Source: Ficedula albicollis
Taxonomy: Eukaryota; Chordata; Aves; Passeriformes; Muscicapidae
Direction: 5' to 3'
Length of the DNA stretch: 64,000 nucleotides
NCBI RefSeq assembly: GCF_000247815.1
Contig: NC_021676.1
Span: forward strand, 20,350,880 to 20,414,879
Below, piece by piece: positions 36,736 through 57,003 of this stretch; the first letter of the stretch is position 1; every line of letters starts with the position of its first letter. A program made the translations under genes and the position numbers. The notes under the pieces were generated by a model. The model made no database searches. It was not told the DNA's origin and saw only the letters and a list, made by a program, of their open reading frames with translations.

Positions 36736-36991
36736 AGGCTGGGAGCGGCTCCCCTCGGGCTGGGGGGACAGCAGGAGCTCCCTCCCCTCGGCAGGCAGCG
36801 CGGGCGATCGGCACTCGCAGGGCATGAGTCATCCGACCTATTTAGCCGTCTCAGGGAGAGATGAGGCTGGGAGCGGCTCCCCTCGGGCTGGGGGGACAGC
36901 AGGAGCTCCCTCCCCTCGGCAGGCAGCGCGGGCGATCGGCACTCGCAGGGCATGAGTCATCCGACCTATTTAGCCGTCTCAGGGAGAGATG
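36736..36991 (+). repeat. 128-bp tandem duplication
   Basis: Copies at 36736-36863 and 36864-36991, each with a tgagtcat AP-1-type word and ctatttag. A third partial copy begins before the poly-G run. Confidence 0.93.
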
Positions 36992-37023
36992 AGCGGCTCC
37001 TTCCCGGGCTCCTCTCTCTCTCT

Positions 37024-39236
<2,213 letters not shown>

Positions 39237-39966
39237 AGGATCAGGATCAGGATCAGTATGAGGATGAGGATGAGGATCAGGATCGGGATGAGGATGAGGA
39301 TGAGGATCAGGATCAGGATCAACATCAGCATCAGCATCAAGATGAGGATCAGGATCAAGATCAGGATGTGGATGAGGATGAGGATGAGGATCAGTATGAG
39401 GATCAGGATCAACATCAGGATCAAGATCAGGATGAGGATCAGGATGAGGATCAGGATGAGGATCAGGATCAGGATCAGGATCAGGATCAGGATCAGGATC
39501 AGGATCGGGATGAGGATGAGGATGAGGATCAGGATGAGGATCAGGATCAGGATCAACATCAGCATCAGCATCAAGATGAGGATCAGGATCAAGATCAGGA
39601 TGTGGATGAGGATGAGGATGAGGATCAGTATGAGGATCAGGATCAGGATCAACATCAGCATCAGCATCAAGATGAGGATCAGGATCAAGATCAGGATGTG
39701 GATGAGGATGAGGATGAGGATCAGTATGAGGATCAGGATCAGGATCAACATCAGCATCAGCATCAAGATGAGGATCAGGATCAAGATCAGGATGTGGATG
39801 AGGATGAGGATGAGGATCAGTATGAGGATCAGGATCAACATCAGGATCAAGATCAGGATGAGGATCAGGATGAGGATCAGGATGAGGATCAGGATCAAAG
39901 GATGAGGATCAGGATCAAGATCAAGATGGATGAGGATGAGGATGAGGATGAGGATGAGGATGAGGA
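39237..39966 (+). repeat. Hexamer array GATCAG/GATGAG with higher-order units
   Basis: gatcag, gatgag and gatcaa words recur in blocks of about 80-90 bp, each with one gatgtg and one gatcagtat. Asp/Glu/Gln-rich and Ile/Leu frames are by-products. Confidence 0.95.
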
Positions 39967-40419
39967 TGTCTGGGCTCTGCACAGGCAGGGCTCAGGGATC
40001 CACAGCTCTGGGCTGTGCACAGGGAGCAGAGGCAGCAGCCTGGCCCAGGAGCTGCTGGGCTGTGCCCCAAATTCCCCCTGGTTTGGGCTAAACCACCCCC
40101 AAGGTGCCTGCAGCAGCTGCAGCTCCCACCCGCGGCCCTGTGGCACCACCCCTCTCCTGTGGGTGGGCGAGGCTTTGGGGGCACATCGGGATCTCTGGGG
40201 TGACCAAAATCCCCCAAGCACTCAGAACTCCTTACCTCAGTGCCCCCTCTGCTCCTGCCCTTTGCCACCTGGGCCAGCCCTTCCTCAGCTGCAGCAGGGA
40301 AGCCCAAACTGGATTTTGGAGGTTTGAGCATCAAAGATTCCCATGGAGGTGAATTCTCAGTCCCTGCCCAGCCATCCTGAGCCGTGCCCCAGCCACCACG
40401 GAGACAAGAACGAGACCAC
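39967..40419. other. Unassigned unique sequence
   Basis: No gene recognised. Confidence 0.35.
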
Positions 40420-40445
40420 TTTCAAAATTAATATAGATTTTTATT
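40420..40445 (-). terminator. Candidate poly(A) site of a minus-strand transcript
   Basis: On the minus strand AATAAA (40445-40440) lies in an AT-rich context and is followed by TATATTAATTTTG about 10-20 bases on, resembling a vertebrate 3' end. The next recognised gene upstream on that strand is SPRY3, 9.7 kb away, so this could end a long SPRY3 3' UTR or belong to an unrecognised gene. Confidence 0.35.
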
Positions 40446-42004
<1,559 letters not shown>

Positions 42005-42569
42005 ACACGTCAGGACAGACAGACAGCCCCCAAAATTGAACCAAGACATGTCAGGACAGACAGACAGCCCTCAAAATTAATCCAAAACATGTCATGACAG
42101 ACAGACAGCCCCCAGAATGAAACCAAGACATGTCAGGACAGACAGACAGCCCCCAGAATGAAACCAAGACATGTCCGTACAGACAGACAGCCCCCAAAAT
42201 GAATCCAAGACACGTCAGGACAGACAGACAGCCCGAGTGCCAGGACAGACAGCTGCAGACAAACAGCCCACAGATGGGACCTGACTCACGGAGGGTGGGG
42301 CAGGGAAGGAAGGGGCTCCCAACCCCAAACCCTCTCTTAGCCCTCAAAATTAACCCAAAACATGTCATGACAGACAGACAGCCCCCAGAATGAAACCAAG
42401 ACATGTCAGGACAGACAGACAGCCCCCAAAATGAATCCAAGACACGTCAGGACAGACAGACAGCCCGAGTGCCAGGACAGACAGCTGCAGACAAACAGCC
42501 CACAGATGGGACCTGACTCACGGAGGGTGGGGCAGGGAAGGAAGGGGCTCCCAACCCCAAACCCTCTCT
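42005..42569 (+). repeat. 40-bp minisatellite inside a 232-bp tandem duplication
   Basis: Units ggacagacagacagccccc followed by aaaatgaaccaagacatgtc. The block ending about 42337 recurs 232 bp later, ending about 42569. Confidence 0.92.
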
Positions 42570-42983
42570 GCAGGCAAACCCAAAGCCGAGGTGGGGATGG
42601 AGCAGGGTGGAGCTGGGCAGAGGAGGTCGGGAAAAGCTCCGGGAAAGAATCCGAGGCCGCCCAGAGCTCGGTGAACAGGAGTTTTGGGTGCCTGGGGAGC
42701 TTCTGGTGCTTCCCGACCTCTGCTGCCTGCTGAGAGAGAGGAGGGGAAGTGCGCTGAGGGTCCCCAGCTGGAGTGGGGAGCAGGAATTCCAGAGGAATTC
42801 CAGGTGAAGCCACCTGCCCCAAGAGCAGAGGAGAAACCAAGAGGCTGAGCTCATCCAGCCCTGCAGGTCCTGGATGTGGCTTTGGGTTTGTTTTGTTTTT
42901 CTGAGAACAAAGCCCCGCTCTGGTCCCACAGCCCTCAGTGCCAGCTGGGGCTCTCCTCCCCTCCACTCCCATGGAGTTCCATG
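42570..42983. other. Unassigned unique sequence
   Basis: No gene recognised. Confidence 0.4.
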
Positions 42984-43210
42984 GAATCACGGAATTATTC
43001 CTGCTGGGAAAGCCCTCTAAGACCACTGAGCCCAAACATGAGCCCGGCGCTGCCAAGCCACCACGAAACCGCGTCCGCAGCTTTTAAACCCCTCCCCTGC
43101 TGCGCGCCCGGAGTTCCACGAAACGCATCTCCCAGATCTGTCATTCCACGGAGAGGAGACATCGCAGAGCCCCGGCCGTGCTCCCCAGCCCGTGGCACCA
43201 TTCATTCCCT
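42984..43210 (-). mobile_element. CR1 LINE 3' end (degenerate)
   Basis: tggaatcacggaattattcc, ggaaagccctctaagacc and gcgctgccaagccaccac match a reversed CR1 subfamily tail; it decays to the right. Confidence 0.55.
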
Positions 43211-43329
43211 GCCAGGAGGGGAGGCTCTGCACCCGCCCAGGAAAAGCCCGGCGGCTGGAGGCTCCCCAAAATTCCCGGGGGTGACTGCGGCAGGCAGAGC
43301 TGGCTCTGGGGAGCTGATCCGTGGGCAGC

Positions 43330-47690
<4,361 letters not shown>

Positions 47691-49690
47691 CAGCTCTCCC
47701 CTCACCCCCAGCCCCAGCCCTGGGGGAGGTCACCCCGCGCTCGCATGACTCGGGAAGCCGTGAAAATGATGAAGCTTCACATGTTGAGTCATTCCACCAT
47801 CAGGAGAGGAAGCAATGAATTGCAGAGATACAGAGGTGGTAACTAAATTTACAAGTGGGATCCGTTTGAAAAGGAGGAGGAGAAAAAAAAAAATCAAAGT
47901 AGAGCAAGTTGGAATATTCTGTTCATTAGTTTTCTTTAAAAAGTTTCAATGAACTGTTTCACATTCTCATTCAAGGGAGACAGCTCCTCCAACCCACAGG
48001 GGAAAAGGGACCTTTTCTGCCTAAAAATGCTCTCTGGTTTCATGAGGAAGGAGTTTAATCAGCACCAATAGAAGAGTGGACTGAGCCTCCCAGAGGAAGG
48101 AGACTCCTGCAGGAAGTGTCTCCCCACAACATCCCTTGGCAGCAGGGAGCCAAGCAATTATTGGCACCAGGATAAATGGATTTTATATTTGCTGCCACAG
48201 GGATGATCTTAGAGGGGGTCACACACCTACAGGGCATCCTCTGAGAAGGTCATGGCTTTAAAATCCAAATGGTCCCAGAGCCCAGGCTGGCCTCAGATGG
48301 GGCTCTGTCCTTCCCTCATGCCAGGAGATCCCTCTGCACCCCAGAGCATCATCCTGAGACACCCACAGATCTTCCCAGGGCGAAATCAGGGTTTCACTCA
48401 TGTCCTTAGCAGTCTCCAGCACAAACGCCCCGGCAGGGCTGGGATCCATCCCCCTTCCCCACAGAACCTCGATGTTTGGGTGCCATTGAGCCGGGGGAGC
48501 CGGGCACAGCCAGCACAGGATTTGATGAATAACGCTTCCAGGCGGGATGAATCACTCCCTGCAACAGAGGGAGCTTGGATCCACCGGGATTTTTAGAGAG
48601 CGGGTGGATGGATGGGAGGAGGAGTCCCACAGTGATCCCACTTCTGCCTCACCTCTCAGCACTGAACCCCACCCTCCCTGCAGAGCAGACCCCCAGAAAA
48701 TCCCATTTCCCCCTCTCCCAGCAACCTGGCAACCAAGGGACTGGGGTTAGCCACAAAATCATCTTTCCCAGCATGTGCAAGTGCACCAGGGAGCCAAACC
48801 TTGTACCTGGCACCGTTCACAGCAGTACCATGAATATTATTAGTAATAGAGCTACCCAGCCTAACGTTATATTTATATCTACAAAAATAGATCCACAGGA
48901 CTCTACGGGAAGGGAGCTGGGTCTTGGAGAAGCCGAGGGATGTGTTGCATATATTCCTCCAGGGGCACCGCTCCCTCTCACACACCTGGGAAGGGGGACA
49001 GGCAGGCAGGACACCACCCCTGCTCCAAACTCCCCCAAAATGACGCCAGTGGCTGGCTCCAGCCAGGTCCTGGCTGTCTGTGGGAGGCAGAAAACCCTCA
49101 GGGAGGGGAGGACTCAAAGGAAATTCGGCAGGGAGGAAGGTTGGGGTCACCAGGATGCACAGCCCCTCCTGCTCTCCGTGTCCTCCTGCCCAGAATCCCC
49201 CCGTGGGGAGTCCCTGGAGCACTGGCTGCTCACACTTGGCTTTGCCATATTTTTTTTTAAAGTGAATTCAGTGCTGGTGGAAGGTACCAGATCGGGGTTC
49301 GAGCATCTGCTGGGGGGTGGGATGGAGCCAGGCAGCAGCTCCCACCTCAGGCAGCCCTCCAAGGCCTGGAGAAATGAATGGCAATTTCCAAGCAGCTCCT
49401 TGTTGTCAGCCAAATCCCAGAGGGGACCTTCCCCTCGCTGCAGCCGGGCAGGAGCGAGTGGGCTGGGCTGCCTCCCATAGCTCCTTCCCCTGCCAGAAGG
49501 TTTCTAAAGCTTCCCACACCTTCTCTTCCTCTTTGAGACAGAAAAACACGGTGCCACCTCATTTTGGAGCTCACTCACAGCTGCCAAGACTGGAGGGAAG
49601 CTGCTGCCACTGGTGAGACCCCCTGGCACCCCTGGGGAAAGGGACCTGTGGCCACCTGAGGGGAGAAAGGCCACCCAGGGAAAGTGCTGG
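47691..49690. other. Unique sequence downstream of SPRY3
   Basis: No exon recognised. 47740-48250 is more AT-balanced and may be conserved noncoding or 3' UTR. 48830-48900 is AT-rich. Confidence 0.35.
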
Positions 49691-49697
49691 AGGAGGA

Positions 49698-49745
<48 letters not shown>

Positions 49746-49775
49746 GCTGGAGGAGGAGGAGGAGCGGGAGGAGGA
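49691..49775 (+). repeat. GGA repeat with internal poly-G (49701-49744)
   Basis: gtgctggaggaggagga occurs on both sides of G44. Confidence 0.95.
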
Positions 49776-50146
49776 GGTCTGGCACAGGGGTGCACTGACC
49801 TCTCTCCTCCCACACCGTGGGGCAGCTCCTAAAATACGGAGAGCAGAGCCCTGAGGGCCCTCAGGCAGCCCTGCCATGGGGGCAGAGCCCCGGGGACCCT
49901 CTGGGCCACCTTTCCCGGTGGGACACGGCCAGGGAGGGCACCCTCAGCTCGCTCTGCCTCTCCCGTCCCTCTCCCTCATGTGCAAAACACCCACCACGGG
50001 TACCCCCAGCTCGGTGTCCCAAAGGTGGTGGTGGGGAGCGGGGGGACACCGCAGAGCAGAGGGAGCCGAGGGAGGAGGAGGACGGAGGAGAGAAGAGGAG
50101 GAGGGGGAGGAAGAGGAGCAAAGCCCGCTTCTCCTCCTCGGGAGGG
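49776..50146. other. SPRY3 3'-flanking sequence
   Basis: GC-rich, with a gagga-rich stretch at 50070-50125. It would be proximal 3' UTR of SPRY3. Confidence 0.4.
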
Positions 50147-51018
50147 TCATACCGGCTTGTCCAGCGTTTTGGGGAAGGGCGTGCCGCCGGCCGAGGAGAT
50201 CTTCCTGCAGACCGTGTTGGTGTGGCTCTGGCAGCGGCAGCCGGGGCGCTTCAGGCCGTCGTAGCCCCTCTGGCAAAGTTTGAGGCAGCCCAGCGTGGGG
50301 AAGTAGCAGCAGAGGCAGGGCAGGAGCAGGGACAGGGCGCTCATGGCGGCCCAGCGGGCGCAGCAGGAGCCCGGCCCGCAGGAGCAGGGCTCGTCGGCGC
50401 AGGTGTCCTCGTCGTCGGTGGAGCAGTGGTAGAAGAGCCCCTTGACGCAGCAGAGGCAGGTGCCGTAGTCGAGGAGGCTCTCGGCGGAGCAGAGGCAGCG
50501 CTGGTTGCAGAGCCAGCAGGAGGGCAGGCTGCGGGCGGCCGTGCAGCGCGGGCAGCGGCAGCGCCCGCACGCCTCGCAGCGCAGCGCGTGTCCCTTCCGC
50601 GGGGACACCTCGGCCTTGGGGTCACCCAGCCGCGGCTGTGTCCTCACCGGGGACTGCCCCGAGTGCGACGGCGTCCGCGCCAGGGACTGCCCCGAGTGCG
50701 ACGGCGACAGCAGCCGCTGCTCCGAGGCCGCGGTGCTCTGCGACACCGAGCTGGCCGTGCTCGAGTGGCTCAGCTGCGGGTCCTGGAAGGGGGAAGAAGC
50801 CTGGGAGACACCGAGCTGGCCGTGCTCGAGTGGCTCAGCTGCGGGTCCTGGAAGGTGGAAGAAGCCTGGGAGCACTCGTGTTTGTGCCCCAGAGAGGGGT
50901 TGGAGCGGCTTTGCTGGCTGCACGCCGCCGGGCGCTCCACGTAGTTGTTGCTGGCGCGGATGGAGCGGATCTGGTCGATGGAGAGCACCTGCTGGAAGTC
51001 CTCGGAGGGGGGGTCCAT
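50147..51018 (-). CDS. SPRY3: Sprouty homologue 3, frame broken by a 65-bp tandem duplication
   Basis: Sprouty proteins are membrane-associated feedback inhibitors of receptor tyrosine kinase/Ras-ERK signalling. The chosen ATG (51018) gives [10 protein letters not shown], matching the start of vertebrate SPRY3; a Met ten codons upstream (51048) is less likely. The N-terminal motif [10 protein letters not shown] has its Tyr at 50943-50941, the counterpart of the regulatory Cbl-binding Tyr of the family. A Ser-rich linker ([18 protein letters not shown]) follows. The Cys-rich Sprouty domain runs from about 50578 to 50207 ([52 protein letters not shown]), ending FPKTLDKPV and a TGA at 50149-50147. 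These segments match SPRY3 more closely than SPRY1, 2 or 4. The start frame stops at 50770 after 82 residues; the Sprouty domain lies in another frame. The shift is exactly one 65-bp repeat. With a single copy the gene would encode 268 residues, against about 288 in human. Whether this is a real null allele or an assembly error cannot be told here. Confidence 0.93.
50650..50715 (-). repeat. 33-bp in-frame tandem repeat in the SPRY3 linker
   Basis: The motif gggactgccccgagtgcga starts at 50650 and again at 50683, giving the peptide repeat PSHSGQS twice, eleven residues apart. It keeps the frame and lies between the Ser-rich segment and the Sprouty domain. Confidence 0.85.
50742..50871 (-). repeat. 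65-bp tandem duplication inside SPRY3
   Basis: Copies are 50742-50806 and 50807-50871, identical except 50791 (g) versus 50856 (t). Each encodes the same linker segment, SQASS(T/P)[10 protein letters not shown] and onward, in different frames. Since 65 is not a multiple of three, the duplication shifts the frame. No plausible intron of normal vertebrate length could remove it. Confidence 0.95.
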
Positions 51019-51086
51019 GGTCTGGTCACAGCTGGATGAGAGCTGCATTTCCAGGAGCCAGGAGACCCTGCGGCGTCAGGGCACAT

Positions 51087-51120
51087 CTAAAAATCCTAAA
51101 GGGTGGGGCAGGAAGAGAGA
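51087..51120 (-). other. Candidate 3' splice site upstream of the SPRY3 coding exon
   Basis: On the minus strand a pyrimidine-rich tract (TCTCTCTTCCTGCCCCACCC) runs into TTTAG, with AG ending at 51096; a second AG ends at 51087. Sprouty genes usually carry the whole coding sequence in one exon preceded by untranslated exons, which fits an acceptor about 70-80 bases before the ATG. Inferred from motif and position only. Confidence 0.5.
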
Positions 51121-51152
51121 AAATATCCCTGTTAGGCGATCCGTGCATCCGC

Positions 51153-51215
51153 ATCACAGAATCACAGGCGGCTTTGGGAGGGAAGGGACCTTAAAGCTCA
51201 TTGCAGCCGCGGGCA
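51153..51215 (-). mobile_element. CR1 LINE 3' fragment
   Basis: catcacagaatcacaggcgg then gggaagggaccttaaagctc. Confidence 0.5.
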
Positions 51216-51659
51216 GGGACGCCTCGCACGGGAGCAAAGCAGGACACAAGGGCTGGAGAGCTCCAGATGAAGGGATTTCCAGCAGCCAGACCCGCAGCAG
51301 TTCTGTGCCTGGGAATATTTCCCTGCCGCATCCCAAGGGGAGAGCTGTGGGATCTGCCCCTGGACCCCGGCGGGCACAGCCTCTCTCGTGCCTCCGAGCC
51401 TCTCGTGTCCTTCCCGAGGATTTTCCACCCCTCAGCACCTCCTCCTCCTCCTCCTCCTCCTCCTCCTCCCTCCCCGGGGACACTGGCCAGAGGAGGGGAA
51501 TGGGGAGCGGTGACTGATGCAGAGCAGGGGCTCTCTCTGCTCTGGAGGCTCCCAGCACACCCCGAGCAGCCTCCTGCTCCCGTTCCCTGCACACACTGGG
51601 AGCACTGGGATGGGGAATCTGAGCACAGCTCACCCGAGGCAGCAGCAGGGACAAATTAA
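51216..51659. other. Unassigned sequence upstream of SPRY3 with CTC repeat
   Basis: A (ctc)n repeat lies at about 51440-51472. If the splice acceptor is real this is intron. No exon recognised. Confidence 0.4.
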
Positions 51660-51780
51660 ATCATGGAATCGTTAAGGCTGGAAAAGCCCTCTGAGATCAG
51701 CCACTCCAACCATCAACCCAGAGCCACGTCCACCATGTCCTCAAGTGCCACATCCACACTTTTTTTGAACATTTCCAGGA
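51660..51780 (-). mobile_element. CR1 LINE 3' end
   Basis: tcatggaatcgttaaggctg, ggaaaagccctctgagatc, agtgccacatccacac. Confidence 0.65.
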
Positions 51781-51803
51781 ATTAAATTGCAACCAATGAT
51801 CCA

Positions 51804-51950
51804 AGGAAAGGAAAGGGAAAGGGAAAGGGAAAGGGAAAGGGAAAGGGAAAGGGAAAGGGAAAGGGAAAGGGAAAGGGAAAGGGAAAGGGAAAGGGAAAGG
51901 GAAAGGGAAAGGGAAAGGGAAAGGGAAAGGGAAAGGGAAAGGGAAAGGAG
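51804..51950 (+). repeat. (GGGAAA)n hexamer
   Basis: About 24 nearly perfect copies directly after the CR1 fragment. Confidence 0.97.
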
Positions 51951-53574
51951 GCTCCCTCTGGCATTGCCCACGCTCAGCAGGACGGGGCGGCCGCTGCTCT
52001 CAAGTAGGTGAAGGGGCCACAGGTAGAATCTGCTCATGCAGCAGAGAGAGGCAGAGGGAAGATTGATTTTCATTAGCCAGGCTGACCTTGAGGAGCAGGG
52101 AAAAGCAAAGGCAACTTACTTTGACTGTTCAAGCAAGATCTCGTCTCTCCCATCCCCCTCTCCGGAAGGAGAGGCAACTGAGCTGCTCAGATTTGGGATT
52201 TTCCCCCAAATTCCCGGTGTGGGGAGATGCAGACAGCGAGGAGTGGCTCACCCACAGGTGATTTGGGCACCCTTTTCTCCCAGTGCAGTACCAAGGAGGG
52301 CAGGGCTGACCCGAGGGAGGTTTGTGAGCTCCCTGCAGGGATGGGAACAGGTCAGAGGCAAAGTTCTGGTGTCACCTGCTGCCACCGAGCTTCTCACCGG
52401 GGAGGGTCTCACCGGGGGGGGATCTGGAGCCCCAGCACCCCCCTGAAGGGGGCTGGCCCCTCTCAGGCCACCGAGCTTCTCACCTGGGAGGGTCTCACCG
52501 GGGGGGCATCTGGAGCCCCAGCACCCCCCTGAAGGGGGCTGGCCCCTCTCAGGCTGCAGCTGGGACGAGCAGAGGGATCCGGGAGCAGCCTCGGTGCGTT
52601 CCCAGCTCCCTCCCGACCCAGATCCCGTCGGGATGGGATCGTTCAGGGAACGCTGCTGGCTCACACCCGGGTGTCCATCCCCGCTCTCCTGGGCTCTGCA
52701 CTTGGTCATTGAGACCCCACAGAGGGTCCTGGGGGGCTCGAGCCAAAGGGAGAGACCCCACAGAGGGTCCTGCAGCCACGGAGCCAATGGGGCTGGGGGA
52801 TAAAGGGCAGCCAAAGGGCTGGCTCAGTACAGATAACCCAAATCCTGAACACCTGGAGCTCGGGAGGCACCAGGAGATCCCTGGGCCGGGCTGGGGCAGG
52901 AGGGACAATGTGAGGAGGAATCAAGCCTGGGGGATAGAGCCAGAGAGGAGCCGACCATCGGCTGTGCCGGACACTCCGGATCTGGGGCAGGGCTCAGACA
53001 AGACAGGTCCTGGGAGCACCCCCAGCCCTGCACCGGGACCCAAATGCCCCCAGAGCTGCGATTCCCAGGTGCAGGGATCTGACAGGGACCTGGACTCCCT
53101 GACTGGGGGGACGTAAATGTCCCTGCGGGAACCCGGGGGAGATGAACAGAACATCTGTGGGTCCTCCAGAGGGACAGAATGATCGGAGCTGGGACCCCAC
53201 TTCCTCCTCATCCCCCAGCCTGGAATAGCTCAGTGCCCCCCACTCCCTGCCAGCCCCCCAGCTCCAGCCGGATTCCAGGGCTGCAATCCCTGGAAAATCC
53301 GAATCCCGGCCCCACTGAGCTGAACATCCCCGGCGCTCTGCTGCACCCCTCGCTGCCCGCTTGGGGGGCTGGGGCAGCGTCCCCCCAGCCTCCTCCTCCT
53401 CCTCCTCCTCACACCCTGCCTGCCAGGCGGGCATGCCAGCCCCGGAAACCGGGCCAGCTTTATGGCCACCACCAGCCCCAAACATATAAAGTTCCTGTGA
53501 TAATGGGCCGGAGGAGGGATCGTAAAAGCAAATTATTTACAGGCTGGAGGTGGCTGCGAGCCGGGGGCAAGCGG

Positions 53575-53575
<1 letters not shown>
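51951..53575. other. Unassigned sequence with an 86-bp tandem duplication
   Basis: ccaccgagcttctcacc starts at 52382 and 52468 (86-bp unit, two copies to about 52553). A cagagggtcctg near-repeat lies at 52710-52775 and a ctc repeat at about 53390-53411. No exon recognised. Confidence 0.4.

Positions 53576-53605
<30 letters not shown>
53576..53605 (+). repeat. Poly-G run, 30 bp
   Basis: gagccgggggcaagcggc is repeated on both sides. Confidence 0.97.
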
Positions 53606-53606
<1 letters not shown>

Positions 53607-53609
53607 GCC

Positions 53610-54800
<1,191 letters not shown>

Positions 54801-54815
54801 ACGGGAGCAGTCGCC

Positions 54816-54900
54816 TCATGGAATCGTGGAAAAGGTGGGGAAAGGCCTCTGAGGTCATGGAGCCTAACCTCCTCCCAGCTCACCTGGTCCCAGGAGGCAG
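54816..54900 (-). mobile_element. CR1 LINE 3' fragment (degenerate)
   Basis: tcatggaatcgtggaaaagg, then cctctgaggtcatggagcc. Confidence 0.4.
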
Positions 54901-56444
54901 CCGGGACAGCCCAGGTGCCGCCCAGCTCCGGCACTCCCCGAAAATCCAAACCCGCACCTGAGCGAGCTCCTGTAGAGACACGCTCGGCAGAGGGGCTGGA
55001 AAGCAGCTTCTCCACCTGAGACCCCCAGAACGGGCCCACACACATCCCCCCCCCCAGAAACAACACGCTGGGACTCAGGGTCCGAGCAGGACCTGGATTT
55101 TCCATCCCAGAGGGTTTCCCAAGCCGCTGCCTGCTCTGTCCTCCCTGCCCGTGGCTCAGGAGCACCAGGGGTCCTTGTGACACCCCTCAGCCCCTTCCAC
55201 AGGTGACGTGGACCTGGTCTGACAGTCCCAAAGGCACAGGGCCACCCTGATGCCACGGGATGTCACCCGGCAGAGCCCCCATCCTCCCTCCGTTCCCCTC
55301 GACACTTCAGGGTGCTCACCCATCCTTTCAGATGAGCAAAGAGACACCCTCAGCTCGGGCAGGGCTCAGGGTCCGTCTCAGAGGTGTGAGGATGAAACCA
55401 CCCACCCCTCAGCCCCCCAGGCAGGGCCCCAGCAGCCCGGGACCCCCTCGGGGCTGGCAGGACCCCAGGCTGGATGGCAAACACAGGGTGTGGGTGTGTG
55501 AGAGCAGGATGGGGACAGAGGGGAGAGAAGGACCTGGAACGAGTGTGACAAATCTGCTGCTTGTGGCTGTAACAGATGGGGACAAACTGGGATGATCCCA
55601 CGGAGCTCGGGGGGGCTCCGTGCCAGCTGATGCCAGCAGCAGCACCGGAATCCCCCCAGCTGGGGCCAGTGACTCCCACACGGTGCCCAGCTGAGCCCTT
55701 GCAGGCTCGTTTTTCGGCATTTCTGGGCTGAGGGTTTCTCCATCTCCACGGGGTCCCACCAGGGATGCTCCTCCAGGAGTTTCTCCAAGAAGAACAAGTC
55801 CCTGACAGCATTTCTCAGGCTCGGCTCCAGCTCAGAGCCCTGAGGCTGAATCCCCTGCGCTCCCACCGACCCCTCCTCTTCTCCCCACCGCTCTCAGCTC
55901 CGTCTTTCGGGGCGCAGAAAGGATCCGAGCTGCCCCATTCGCAGCCCACGGGCTGAGAGCACCTGCCTGCCGGGAGCACGTGTGATGTGCTCCCTTCCTC
56001 CCAGCCCCAATCTCTCACTCCCACCTCGAGGTGCCGGTGATTCAGGCTTCCCGCTGCCTCCAGCATCCCAGCGCAGCCTGCGTCGTGCTCAGCCGGCGCC
56101 GCTTTATTCCGCTTTATTCCCCGCTGGCTGCCGAGGGGGGGAGAAAAGGCAGAATGCGGAGCTCCAGGGAGGAGTGGGAGGGTGGGAGAGCAGAGCAGAG
56201 CAGCAGCTCTGGGTGATCGACACCAGCAGCGCCGGGCAGGGGGGTGCGACCCCAGTGCGCCCCCAGAGCGGGGGAGCTCAGAGCCTCCCCCAAAGGACGG
56301 GTCTGGGATGGAGCCCCCCCGCTCAGGAGGGGCTTTGGCTGTCGGGAGAGAGATGTGAGCGGGGCAGAGGGAGGTGCGAGGCTTCCGGAGGTTTCTGGTC
56401 ATCTGTGTGTGGGGGGTGTGCGGGAGCAGGGAGTGGACAGCCCA
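54901..56444. other. Unassigned unique GC-rich sequence
   Basis: No exon recognised. The long minus-strand frame here is prolonged by the downstream C-rich repeats. Confidence 0.4.
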
Positions 56445-57003
56445 TCCTGCAGCCCCACTGCACCCCAAACCCTGCACCCCAAACCTGCACAGCCCCCACT
56501 GCACCCCACTGCACCCCAAATCCTGCACAGCCCCTCCCTCAGCCCCCACTGCACCCCAAATCCTGCACAGCCCCTGACTGCAGCCCTCACTGCACCCCAA
56601 ACCCTGCACAGCCCCCACTGCACCCCAGCTCCTCAGCTCCCCTTTGGGGTTGCTCCCACTCCTCACCCCAGAGCAAATCCAGCACCTTTCCTGCACAGCC
56701 CCCACTGCACCCCAAACCCTGCACCCCAAAGGGGGGGGGGGGGGGGGGGGGGGGGCACCGCCCCCCAAACCCTGCACAGCCCCCACTGCACCCCACACCC
56801 TGCACAGCCCCCACTGCACCCCACTGCACCCCAAATCCTGCACAGCCCCTCCCTCAGCCCCCACTGCACCCCAAATCCTGCACAGCCCCTGACTGCAGCC
56901 CTCACTGCACCCCAAACCCTGCACAGCCCCCACTGCACCCCAGCTCCTCAGCTCCCCTTTGGGGTTGCTCCCACTCCTCACCCCAGAGCAAATCCAGCAC
57001 CTT
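56445..57003 (+). repeat. C-rich minisatellite inside a 315-bp tandem duplication
   Basis: ctgcaccccaaaccctgcac units. The block ending aaatccagcaccttt recurs at an offset of 315 bp (ends about 56688 and 57003). Confidence 0.92.
56731..56755 (+). repeat. Poly-G run, 25 bp
   Basis: G inside a C-rich + strand context, between two blocks of caccccaaa repeats. Confidence 0.97.

Noticed and set aside
42005..42569. CRISPR-like array of regularly spaced 40-bp repeats
   Set aside because: No unique spacers; the units are contiguous minisatellite copies in a vertebrate genome.
50742..50871. Short intron or programmed frameshift to rescue SPRY3
   Set aside because: Only a 29-bp GT-AG interval fits locally, well below vertebrate intron size, and exact repeat identity makes duplication the simpler explanation.
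49817..50944. Plus-strand 375-codon Ala/Gly-rich frame over SPRY3
   Set aside because: Antisense shadow of the GC-rich SPRY3 coding sequence.
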